In this document: positions 11,455-22,900 of the stretch, piece by piece | Position numbering within the stretch: position 1 is the stretch's first letter | Layout: the number at the start of each line of letters is the position of its first letter | Assembly: GCA_023634235.1 (NCBI GenBank) | Contig: JAMKCF010000008.1 | Location: forward strand, 1,059,001 to 1,123,000 | From: Pisaster brevispinus | Taxonomy: Eukaryota; Echinodermata; Asteroidea; Forcipulatida; Asteriidae | DNA: 64,000 bases | Direction: 5' to 3' | Translations under genes and position numbers: made by a program | Notes under the pieces: generated by a model | What the model saw: only the letters and a program-made list of their open reading frames with translations | The model's database searches: none | What the model was told of the DNA's origin: nothing

Positions 11455-11995
11455 GGCACACACAAGGGGGCACTAGAGGCAGATAAAAGAGGGGCATTCC
11501 AGGCAAATACAAGAGGGCACTACAGCTGACCCAAGGGGGACACTAGAGGCAGAACCAAAGAGGGCACTAGAGGCAGAACCAAGGCGGACACAGGAGGCAG
11601 ATGCAAGGGGGCACAAGCAGCAGACTCAAGGGGGCACTAGAGGCACACCCAACAGGGGCACTAGAGGAACATCCAAGGGGACACTAGAGGCACACCCAAA
11701 GGGGGCACTAGATCTGACCCAAGGGAGACACTGGAGGCAGACCCAAGGGGGGCACTAGAGGCAGAAAGGGGGCACTTGATCTGACCCAAGGGAGACACTG
11801 GAGGCAGACCCAAGGGGGGCACTAGAGGCAGAAAGGGGGCACTAGATCTGACCCAAGGGAGACACTGGAGGCAGACCCAAGGGAGGCACTAGAGGCAGAA
11901 AGGGGGCACTAGATCTGACCCAAGGGAGACACTGGAGGCAGACCCAAGGGGGGCACTAGGAGGTACACCCAAGGGAGCACTAGAGGCACACTCAA
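11455..11995. repeat. GGGGGCACTAGAGGCAGACCC-type minisatellite
   Basis: Imperfect head-to-tail copies of a roughly 25-bp unit (consensus near GGGGCACTAGAGGCAGACCC) fill this stretch. From about 11700 they are organised in a larger period of about 70 bp that alternates CACTAGATCTGACCCAAGGG and CACTGGAGGCAGACCCAAGG. The plus strand is strongly purine-rich. Confidence 0.9.
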
Positions 11996-12039
11996 GGTTT
12001 TAAAGAGACAGATCAAAAGGATGGAAAAAGTTGTCCAAA

Positions 12040-12145
12040 GAGGAAGGGAGAAAGGGGGATGGGAGGGGGAAAGGGGGATGGGAGGGGGAAAGGGAGGAAA
12101 GGGAGGGGAAAGGGAGGAAAGGGAGGGAGAGAGGGGAGGGGGAAG
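12040..12145. repeat. GGGA/GGGGAAA purine tract
   Basis: This is a nearly pure A/G plus strand made of short repeats such as GGGAGGGGGAAAGGG. Runs of three or more G at short spacing could form a G-quadruplex or triplex in principle. Confidence 0.85.
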
Positions 12146-13455
12146 AATTCAAAGTCCTGCTATTCTGTAATCTTATGTAGTGTTAACCTGCCATTTTTGT
12201 AATTAAGTTTGCACTGGTAGGGCCTAATCCCCTCAGCTCCCTTCCCCCACACACTCAAAGGTTAAACTTTTCATCTCTACTCAGCCCCCTCCAAATAAAT
12301 TAATCCACTGGAGAGAGAGAAGGTGGGACACTGACTTTTGCACACATTTACAATGTGCAAATGGTGTATGCTAAAGCCAGCATCCAACTCCACTTAAGTT
12401 TGTGCCATGGATGGTATCTACAAATCTACAAATCTACCAATCTGGCCTGGCACCTATTGGATACAGGTATATATAAAAAGGAGGCTAAACACAAGATACT
12501 GACACTATTAATATATTATGGGAACAAAAACTTGTTTGGCATGGCATGGTCTTTAATCTGTCATTTCACTTTTTGTGTGGAATATTGTGGAATAGGGTAA
12601 GCGACCTGTACGAAACTGAAATTTCTGGATTGGAAAATTATAAGCGATAAACAGTATAGTGTCAAAACCAAAGAAAGTAGACCTAACATTACAAAAAATT
12701 GACAGCTCAGAATGTTATAGCCTCGCTTAATTTTTTTTTACTGGCAAATACTTTTACATTTTGCTGAAAAACTTTGTGGACAAAATATTAATAGGCATGT
12801 TTAATTCAAAAAAAGTTGGAGCCTAAAATTTTGTATGCGACTGCCACTTTCTCTATTTTATAGGTCAAATTCTATCCTTACTTGTCCGGAAAAGGTTGAC
12901 AGAATACAGCCAGAAATTAGCAGTTTAAACAATTCTAAATGCTCAAGTTGGAAAATGTGTGGCAGTCAGAAAAAGAGAAAATTTTTCCAGTGCCAGCCAG
13001 TGTGGTGGGGAGTGAAATCCTGAGTGCAGGATGCAACTGGCTGAACATGTCGAATGGGTTTTCCAGCACCAACCACCTTGGGCAGAGCCAAGGTTGCCAT
13101 TACATCGTGGTAAGTTTACCAGAACAAATCATAATGAATAATAAATAATGAATAATAAATAACAAAAAGTAAACAATGCAAAAAACCTCATGCTGTTTAC
13201 TGACAAAATGGTTGGACGTAAATGTGAAACTTCCATTCCCATCATCCCAGTGGCTGGCCTAATGAGTCCCATCCAGCGCCATTTTCGAATTGTTTGCCGC
13301 TGACGCAACACGATTAAATTCACAATATTTGTGTATCCTGAGAAGCTGTGCATCGCAAAATTATCCATTTTGTCGAAAAGAAACACCTAAAGATGCAGTA
13401 TAGTGAAATAAAAGGATGGTACAATTGTGGCAAATGAAGAAAAATGGAAATTTAC
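12146..13455. other. Mostly noncoding; possible plus-strand exon at 12864-13109
   Basis: Within an otherwise featureless stretch, a CTATTTTATAG acceptor at 12854-12863 is followed by an open segment (SNSILTCPEKVDRIQPEISS... to a TGA at 13021), and a strong GTG|GTAAGT donor lies at 13109/13110. It could be an exon of a plus-strand transcript, coding or not. No flanking exon was found. The minus strand at 13290 shows a GCGCCATTTTC patch with an ATGGCG that stops after seven codons. Confidence 0.25.
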
Positions 13456-13474
13456 CTTGCCTCTTTTTTGTCAT
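13456..13474 (-). CDS. Candidate first coding exon, MTKKRQ-
   Basis: On the minus strand an ATG at 13474 opens MTKKRQ and reaches a donor AAG|GTAAAT after 19 nt, ending in phase 1. The upstream side (13480-13660) is less AT-rich than its surroundings and resembles a promoter/5'UTR. The peptide start resembles ribosomal protein S26 (MTKKRR), but no RPS26 second exon follows in the next kilobases, so I do not assign it. It could be the first exon of the unidentified minus-strand gene whose exon-like pieces lie at 11.2 kb and below. Confidence 0.3.
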
Positions 13475-13659
13475 GCTCACGACCACGTTGTTGAAAATCC
13501 AATGTGCGTGCGCAGGTTTTAAAGGGTGACCACCCTGAACACCTGACGTCACACCTCCCCACAGGGAAAAGTGACCGGCTGGTACCGGTTTGGCGCCCTC
13601 TTTAGATAAATGTAAATCATGAATAACTCTTCCAAAAAAGTTCTTTCTTATTAACATAG

Positions 13660-15616
13660 AATTGTATTACTGAACACTTGTAATTTTGGTCATTTCTGAA
13701 AAAGCACATAGGGGCATTCAATATATAATTGTTTCAGGACTAATGAGTTAAAGTTTTGTTTGTTTTTGAAGTAAAGTTTTAAACCAGAGACATTGAGAAT
13801 TAAATAAACTTAAATCATAAATTTTGATTGGTCTCTAATTGTTTTTTCTGAAAGACTTTGAATATAGAACAAATTAAGCCAACAAATGTTCAGTTGGTTG
13901 TGCTTGTTAATAATCCACCAGATTACATCAATCATTCATTCAAGGGCATGACTAGGGCTGGGGAGGGGGAGTGGTGGGGAGGGTCAACGATCGAGATAAC
14001 ATGACACCACCATACTCCCCCACCCCCCCCCCCTTACCCCTAATCATCATCATCACTATGATAACAGTTCAACAAACAAATAACACACACATAAAAAGAT
14101 GATTGAATTTTCACCAATAATTGCAAACGGCTGTTTATTCCATATTCATGATTCAACATCTGAATTGTTAACATTCAATATAATTTGTTTAACACTTCAT
14201 TGTGTGCATTTCTTTGACCAAAACATGATATTATTTCCTTAATAATGCAGAATATGATTAATGTTACTACAGTGTATGTTCTCGCACGATTCCAAATGCA
14301 AAAACAAATCTTAGTATGATAATAGTTAAATTAACAAAGTGAAAATTGATTCAGTCTTAAATAAGAGTAAAGTCTTCTCAAATAAGCAAAACAAATCGAT
14401 GATTAGATGTTTGTAAGTTTAATTAATACAGAGGTTGTAATAGGACTTAAAGAAAGATTAAAATTAAAACGTTATAATACTAAATACCATATAATATTAA
14501 TTGTAGGGGCAAGCATCTCTATCAAATTATACTGTTTAATTTTAAGTGTGAATTTAAAAGAGGCATTTCATTCACATCTTACAGTAAAATCTTCCAATAT
14601 GTCAACCATAAATCCAAATAAATCATAAAATTATTACTAGTACGCCATGCCCCATTGTCAAGAAAGCTTGGATCGCTGGTGCAATTAATCGTACTCAAAC
14701 CAAGCAAAGGATACACATTTTGATAAATTTGAGTTGTGATTATAAACATGCACGGTTATGGCTCTGCGTCATAAGTGTTTGTTTAAAGCCCGCTTCATAC
14801 TTCAAATGAAAGGGAATGCAAAATAATTTTAACATCAAAACACAAAAAATCAATATGCGCCGTTTCCATGTTGTGCCACATTTCGCTTCACTGTTGCAAT
14901 TTGCGTGAAAGATGAAAAAGGCTTCAGAAATAAGACAAAATAATATTATATAAAATTACAAAAAGCAAGTAACATGGTATAAGTTAAGAATAAATGCCCT
15001 ACTTTTGACACTGCGTGGTTTATGTGCTCACACTAAACTAAGTTAAGAATGCAATAAATATCTGTAGAAGACAAGGCACTGATTTCGATACAACACACAC
15101 CTTGATTTCCAAGCAGCCTCGTCCATATTCTTAACCTTAATCTGGAAAATAAGTTCCAACCAAAATAAACCAACCAATAATGACAATATGGTGTCAAGTT
15201 TTACAGGAACAAGAATAACATTAGTTTTGCAATATTTCTGAAGAGATATCATTTATGAACTTAAACTACATCTTAGTTTTAGTAATCTTGAATCTTCAAT
15301 GCTGATTATCCATTCATATTTAAACATGAACAAGTGCATACTCTACCTCCCAGGAATGTTTATTAGTCTATTGTTATCTACTTGGAGCCTCACCTTTCAT
15401 TACAATACTATGTATTTTCAAAATATCTTTTGAAAATGTTTAATTATATACAACTGGTATATTTATAAATACAGTGTACAAAGAATGTTTATTTTGGATT
15501 TATAGGCTGGCCCCTTTCATGTAATAAGAATCCTAGATTTGAATTTAGTTGTGCTAATAGGGAGCTAGACCTAGATGTAAGGGTTGCTTACTATGGGCAT
15601 TTTGGAAGACAAAAGC
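13660..15616. other. Intergenic DNA
   Basis: I see no supported gene. A C-rich homopolymer patch lies at 14013-14036 and AT-rich sequence follows. Short open frames at 14407-14628 (plus) and 15043-15252 (minus) have no splice or family support. Confidence 0.5.
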
Positions 15617-15623
15617 TTGGCTT

Positions 15624-15754
15624 AGGCCGTGTCCGAAATGGCGACTTCGGCTACAGCTACGGCTAGATCGCGCGCGTCTGCCTATTCTTCAACACTGGCA
15701 GACGCGCTGATCTAGCTCTAGCTGTAGCCGAAGTCGCCGTTTCGGACACGGCCT
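15624..15754. mobile_element. Foldback MITE, ~130 bp, with target duplication
   Basis: Two inverted arms of about 58 bp begin AGGCCGTGTCCGAAA on the left and end with its complement on the right. They are separated by a short TATTCTTCAACA loop and differ at only a few bases. The element is flanked by the direct repeat TTGGCTTAG (15617-15625 and 15755-15763). Its ends overlap the terminal repeat by up to two bases, so the duplication is 7-9 bp, which fits an hAT- or Mutator-like element. There is no coding capacity. Confidence 0.85.
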
Positions 15755-15837
15755 TTGGCTTAGGACTTTCAGAGTAAGTGCTCAAGACCAACTGCCATCA
15801 CTTTGATAAGGCATGTAAACAGTGGGTGACCAGAATG

Positions 15838-15910
15838 GGGGGGGGAGGGAGGGAGATTCAATGAGATTGAAACAAATGCTATAAATGAAATGGTTAAATA
15901 CATTAAATAG

Positions 15911-15941
<31 letters not shown>

Positions 15942-16190
15942 ACACACACACACAAGTGTGTAAACACCTCCAATCGGGGACCTCCTATTGTCCCTCTTTT
16001 GTTTGGACTCTAACTTTTTGGCAACAGCTCCCATTGGTTTTGTACACAATTTCCAACTGGGGACCTTTACCCAACCGGGGACCCTATTGTCCTCTTTTGT
16101 TATAGGTCCCCGGTTTGAATGTGAAAACAAACTCACACACACACACAAGAAAAGAAGAAAAAAAAGAAAAAGAAAGAAAAAAAAGAATAA
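15838..16190. repeat. Low-complexity patch: G run, C run, (CA)n, A/G tract
   Basis: A poly-G/GGGA patch at 15838-15853 is followed by about 17 C then (CA)n at 15911-15954, and later by a second CA run and an AAG-rich tract at 16131-16188. Between them, two related segments contain GGGGACC...CTATTGTCC...CTCTTTTGTT, a short imperfect direct duplication at about 15974-16008 and 16074-16105. Confidence 0.85.
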
Positions 16191-16639
16191 CCCAACAATT
16201 AAATAAAACAGATTTTACAAATATTATGTTTTTGCCCCTGCTTGCCCCTCAAAATGAAAATGTCTGGTGTTGCTTGTACGTGGAGAGACAGCTTATCTTG
16301 GGGCATTGAAGTAGAACATAAGGTTACGTTAACACTACAATACACTGAATACCAGCTCGCAGCAGCTAGTGACTGTTTTACTTTAAATCTTGTAGGTTTT
16401 TTTACTTGGATTGCAACAACTTTACCTTAGCATTTACACTTTAAATATAAATTTTACTTGGATCGTGGCGAGGTGCAAACTTTTCCCGCTCTCAGAAACA
16501 TATAACTACTTGCTTGCAGGGTCTTGTGCTAGGGTATGAGATAGTCACCAGACATTATGAGGCGACCTATTGACCCCTTGTCACACGTGATAATATCTGC
16601 CAAGCTCACCATTTGGGAGTCAAAAGTGTGTCTACTCAT

Positions 16640-16700
16640 CAACCCAAAATAGTGCAACTAAGATTATTGTGATGAAAACGTCTGGTGAATTGGGCCAATA
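16640..16700 (+). repeat. Dispersed ~55-bp repeat, copy 1
   Basis: This segment, containing AAGATTATTGTGATGAAAAC then GTCTGGTGAATTGGGCCAATAG, matches 51782-51836 over about 50 bases with few substitutions and in the same orientation. It is probably a fragment of an interspersed element. Confidence 0.7.
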
Positions 16701-16815
16701 GAATATTTTAGGAACTCAGGGTGAGAATTTTACCCATTACAGCTTTGACAGAGTTTTTTATGTTTAGTCTACTACACTTGTTTACAGTTTGTCTAGTTTC
16801 ACCCAACGAATTTGG

Positions 16816-16821
16816 TTTATT
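16816..16821 (-). terminator. Candidate poly(A) signal of SACM1L
   Basis: TTTATT on the plus strand, AATAAA on the gene strand, lies about 140 bp past the SACM1L stop codon. Further copies occur farther downstream, near 15488, so a longer 3'UTR is possible. Confidence 0.4.
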
Positions 16822-16961
16822 ATATTTCACTTATTTTGGTTACAGGATAACCCAGTTAATAGCATCCAGACACGTAGGGGTTATAATAAACCAAGTTTAA
16901 CTTTTAACTAGGTTACAGCTGACTCAGTTCAGACAATTGGTAATTCAGTTAAGCCTACCAG

Positions 16962-19900
16962 CTAATCCAGTTTAGCCTTAGCTTGAGCTAGCTTTGGTTG
17001 ATTGACAAATTCCATCCCATAGACGTACATGAGTGCGAGACATACTGCTGTAGCGACCATCCAGAAAAAGACGTATGATACTTGAAGGTAGAGGTCAGCT
17101 GTAGAAGAGAAGAGAAACAATCAAATGACAATCTTGGAAGACATCCAAAACAGAATTCAGTCTATGGTACTCAAACAACGGTCTTAAGATAAAACCAAAA
17201 TAATATTGGGCTGTGTTTTGATGTGGCACTGGAGGTGCACAAGAGAGCATCATGACAGCGCCCTCTATAGACCCTTATCAAGGTCAGCCATCTTGTTTTG
17301 CCTCCATTCAGTTCAATATAAACCCAAACGAGGCTGGAATAAAAAACAGTCAGCCTTCTTTCATGTATAATGAGAATTAGTATTAATTACTGTTAGTGCA
17401 TACGGGGAACATGACAAATATGGTGGCAGGAGGCCAGTACTACCAAGTACCTCCTGCCTCTAGGTATCCTTTTATGAGACCTAAAGCCATTCTTAGGTTC
17501 CAAAGGGTTGTAACTTCATCTTCAGTTCAGTCATTGTTTAATGTCCCATGGTGTCACTGGGAAGGTATTTTTGAAAAATAGTGGCTACAAGATTGACAAG
17601 AATCCTCTTACCTGCTGGGATGAGAATGCTGATGATCATCATTGAGAAAGCAACGATACAAATCACTGGAAGCTGAAAGAGTAAGACGGAAAAAAAATCA
17701 ATCAATAATTTCAATCAACTTGTGGGAGTGTTTTGTTTATTTTCTTCTAAAGGAGAAAGCTCCCATGCAGCAATTAAGTGGGAATCGCTGCTTAGAAGAA
17801 GTAGCTGCTCTCAAATGAACCAGCGGTTATTACATTTGCTTCAAGTTATTCTAAAAATTCTCAGATAAGCCTTGAAGCTATTTCTATTTTCAATCACAGC
17901 TTTTTCCAAGAAATTGATACATGGCCATAAGGAACTCACAAAGTAGATGTTGTGTTTGGGACAGATAATAACTACCTGATGGGTGAGGCAGAGCATGGAA
18001 GGGTACGCATTATATAGTATTTGCCTGAGGGTCAATTACTGTCAGGTCAGCTAAAGTAAAGACAGTTCTTACCAGAATGAATTTAGTGTCATGTTTTGGT
18101 CTGAGTGGAGATGGTGCAGAGATGCCTTCATTTTCCTCCACGATGTAGTTGCCAAGAAACAGGTCAATTGAATCCTGGAAAATAAATGAGGGATTATTCA
18201 GTTGATCAAACTTAATGAGTATCTACAAAGCACCCAATAGAGAACATGTCTCAGCAGTAAGAGATGGAAATCACAAACTTGATTTGTGCCAAATGCTAGG
18301 AATGCTTCACAAGAGGGCGCTCTCATTATGTGGCTTTGTCCTCTTTTTTTTTAAGAAACATGACTTTCATAATTTTCCCACAAAAAGATAAAGATGTTCA
18401 CAAATAGAACTAATCCTTGTATGTTGATTCTTTCCACAAAACAAATTCATCCCTAATGGTTTTGGCCATTCTGCTTACAGACAGACAGACAGACAGCAAG
18501 ACCAACAGACAAACAAACAAAAAAGGGCAACAACATAACCTCCTTGACAGAAGTGATAATTTTCTGAAACGTTCTTCTCTTCTTTTTTTTTAAATGACCT
18601 GTTTGACCCCAATGATGACTTGCCAAATTGTAGTGTCCCTCATTGCTATTTGACAGTCGCTGGTGTCAGCATTGGCAAATGCAGGACTGGCTTCTTGAGG
18701 ACAGAGTCTTCTTTATTTTGGGTTTGTTCAAGAAATCCATTATCAAAAATGTCTTAATACTTAAACATTATCTTTTCTCATAAAGTTGCCTGCCATTGTC
18801 AAGTGGTTTGGCGTACCAGACTCAAGTTCTGATGACTGAGCCATCTGTAAGTCGGTTCCAATCTCAGTCAATGATTAGTAGCTTGTGTTTATTTGGCTGC
18901 TGGTGCTGCATACTCCTAAGGAGTCGAGAATGTTTCAGGAATGCTTAAGGCCTGATAAACAGGAGGTAAAAAATAGTGTAAGGCACTTTGATTCAATGTT
19001 TAAAAGCAACTAATAAATGAACATTAAAGTGATAGACGATAACCCAAGTTTGTCGATAGTTAGAGTTGTTTTTCTTTACCTGTCTGAAGCCATCCACAAA
19101 GTTATTTTTGTAGTAGCGTAGTGCTGAGTTGTAAAGATCCTTCACCATTCCAAAGTGCGTCCGCTTCCCAGTCCTGTTGAAAAAGAACCCACCATCAACT
19201 GACAAGTATTAAGAATGATAACTCTATAGGGGACGTGTTTCACCTTGTGATTTTAGAATGACTAAACAGACAAGCAAGTTAACTCAATGGGTGGAATATT
19301 TTTACTGCTAAGCCCTGGCATTCTGGTAAGTCAGATTCCAACATATGGATTCTGATAACATTGGAGTGCTAACCCCCATGCTAACTATGGTTTGTTTGTT
19401 TGTGCAGTACTGAATGAATCTATCCCAACCAGCATGTGGTAACTCAATGTTCTAAACTGTACACTGTGGAGTGTCGTGACCAAGCGGTCAGGAAACATCG
19501 GACTCAAGCTCTGGTGTTTCTGATCAGCAGAGTGTGGGTTTGAGTCCGGTCTTGACACTTGTGTCCTTAAGACACTTAAGCATTATTTCTTTGTCCTTTG
19601 AATGGGACATAAAGGCGCAGATCCCGTGTGATAAGTAATGCATGTAAAAGAACCAAGTACACTTATCACTAAGAGAAGGGGTTCACTCCAGTATTTTTGG
19701 TATGGTAGGCTGCATTTAGGATGGACTTTACAGCACCAAACTCATGTAACTAAGATAGGATTTTAAGGGACAGATTATGGAGTATTTGAGATGTCTGATG
19801 CTTCCCAGCTCCACAGAGTAATATTACATACCTAGTGAAGTCTGTTTTCAGTGCACCTGTTCCTGCATACTGCTTAGAACAAAAGTCTGCATTATCTGCC

Positions 19901-22900
19901 CATGCTGAAATATACAAAAACAAGGATGTTATAAGATTAATGCAAGTATCTAAGATAAGAATCTTTGTCTAAAATCTGCATTGCTTTCAAAAAGACCAGA
20001 CAAAAAATTATTACCATTTTCAATGCACGATGTATAGTAAAGTCAAGGGTCAACCTAATCCCTGATTCCACCTGAGATGGTCATGATACCACTAGTCTAG
20101 CATGAAATTCCTCACAAAACATAAACTGTTTTTCTTCTTCTCTAAAGCTTGACCAACGAACAAATGAATTTTTCAAAGGTTGTTTGTACAGTTTGCTTAT
20201 TGAAAACTAGAGGATTGGATTTGCTTCACTCTTCCAAAATGCATGATCTCTTTATTTGATGAGTTACGATAAAGAGATTTGTTGGCGAGATTTGAAACGT
20301 TGCATGGAGTGGGGAGTATAGAAAGATGAGGAGAATGTACAGTTAGAAACAATGAGACCAAACACATCTCAGAACTTTTCTCAGAACCACCATTTCTTCC
20401 TAGAAGAGATCAAAAAGATATGGTTGTATAACTCACTGTTTTTGAAGGTGCTTTCAAACGCTGTCGCTAGATGTTCATCAATGCTCTCTCCTGGTCTCAG
20501 AATGTTAAATCTCTGCAATCAAACAAAGACTCATCATTCATAAGTATCACTACACAACAACAAAATGACGCTTTCTTCTGCCATTCAACCTGAAAAACAA
20601 AGTAGAATTTTTTTGAACTTGCAGTGTTCTCCATCTACTTATAAAAATAAATCTCTATTTTTGGAGTATCAATAAATGAACTATGAGCTTCAATTCACAC
20701 AGGAAAGTTTTTGGTGGACTTTAACACCAATCGAACACCATGCTTCATGCCTGCTTGTTCATGGTTGGTATTATTCGGCCATGAAATGGTCTATTACCCC
20801 TAGCCAAAAGTGAGTCATACAAATTGCTTTGAATGCTATTGTGGAAACAACAGCTCCTGAGGTAACCGCCTCGGGAAAACAGAACGCTCCAGGGATCACC
20901 AAGGGAGTCATAATTATAAAAACAGCCCAAATAAAAGCAGTCAATATTTGTTTTATAATACCTAACACATATATTGTGCCTCGATGTCTCGGTACTAAGA
21001 AGCTGTCATTGCTACGAGTATAGTACATTGGTTGATAAGGGTATATAGTACATTGGTTGCTCTGGCAAAGATAAATGGCTTTTCTATTAACATTAAGACA
21101 CATAATTTGACTTACTCTAAAGCAGTCATAAGAATCTGTCAGGTGTACAGAAAAAAATTCCCTAGAACAGAATCTAAACCTGCGACCCTTCAGATCAACA
21201 TGCCGGCCCTCTATCAGCCGAGTTATCTAGCCCTAATGTTGGCCGTCTCCCTATCTTGTCAACATCTGTGTTTTTTATTTATTATAACACACCCAACAGC
21301 ACAATTAGCACCAATAACAGGATGACTAGAACAGGAAACGAGAAGAAATGTTCAGTTTTAGATGTGGGAGGAAAACCCCAGTTGGGCGCAAACCCACGGA
21401 ATTTAGTAGGGATTGAAAACCCAACCCACATGCAAGGCTCCGGTCTAAGGGGGGACTCCAAACCACTGAGCAAGCCTGATCCCCAGGGTACCAGTCTACT
21501 AGTAAGATTTCCTCTGCACAATGATTGCACTATAGAAAGTTTCAGTAATTGATAGATGAATTTATAACTCCTTACCTGTAATTGTTCTTGCAGCATCCTC
21601 CTGGCCAGTAGACTCTGTACGACATTAGTCCGATCCAAACAATCCATACAGTTGGTTCGGAATACTCCCGTCTGATGCTTCAACAACTGATTCTCAGGGG
21701 TGATCATGAAATACCTGTAGGGCATTGCGTGTTTAGGATAGAGGTTGACAGATTAAAAGAGAGAAAACACAATGTTGTATTGATGTCACAAGGTCTCTTT
21801 TCACATAGGCAGGGTTTCGCCCTTAACACTAGCCTGACAGACATTGTCTAGTGAAAAAAAAAACACTTCTTAACATGCCTGGAAGTTTACTATAACAAAT
21901 GTGCAATGTACCAGTTATTGAACCTTTTTATTTTTCATTTTGAGTGTGTGATTGTAGCTCTGTTTCATCAGCAAACCCAGTAACAATCACACTAATTGAT
22001 ACGTTAGTAAAGTCAACATAATGACTATGTGTTTCAAATATGCGCTACTAAAACTTGCTGTGAGCAACCAAAATGCAGAGTTTAAAAGAAAAGCAGGTTA
22101 CAGGCAAGGTTGGCATGGTTGAAAAGGAATTACTAAGAAAAATGAAACCTCACTGGAGCTACTGAATTTCAAATTGTATGAAGGTAATGACTTCTATACA
22201 ACAACGTGTTTTTATAAACCACAAGATTTTTAGATCATCTCTGCCGAAAAAAATCAATCAATCAAACTAACAGAGTAAAGACAATTGAAAGTGTTGAGTT
22301 ACACACTGTACGTGTCACTACTCACCCATATTTTTCTTGATCAGCTGCAAGTCTATCCATGAGGATTGAGAGTCGATCCCATCTCATCCGACGACACTCA
22401 TGATGAAAATCAAATGACTCATACCTTAAGAATTCAACCATCAATTGAGATTATTAGCTTCATTCATCCCAACACCCTCAACTAGGCAGAATCCAAGACA
22501 AGATTTGGTTTCATTTTTAAAGGCAAAGTTTCCAAGCTGTCTAGTGTACTAGCCTCAAACTCTGCTGTTGTCGGGTCCTCGTAGTGGTACGTTTGACCTT
22601 GAGCAAGACACTTAACCATAAATATCTGTCTTTTGGTTGAGCGTAAAGCCGTAAGTCTTGTTGTGTTATGCTTGTGAAAGAAACCAGTACACTTATCAAC
22701 AGAAGGGACTTGGTCTGGCAGCAGCAGTATGTGCCATCTTTGTATCCCTTTCACAGTGCTCTATTTCCTGGTAATGTTACCATGTGGAAGTGGGTTTTTT
22801 TAGAAAAAGAAACCAAGTAACCAAGTACCAAGATACAAGTAAATAACCTCAAGGGGTTAAGGTTAATGAACAGATGAGTGTAATATCATCTAGCACACCG

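Noticed and set aside
13456..13474. First exon of ribosomal protein S26
   Set aside because: MTKKRQ resembles MTKKRR, but the next codon pattern differs (CAA G) and no exon encoding the RPS26 zinc-binding region occurs on the minus strand nearby.
19468..19555. Functional tRNA-Leu gene
   Set aside because: Stems are mismatched, the acceptor ends do not pair, and the sequence continues into a SINE tail shared with other loci.
20771..21103. 110-codon minus-strand frame with hydrophobic segments
   Set aside because: It lies in a SACM1L intron within repeat-like sequence and shows no conserved motif or start context.
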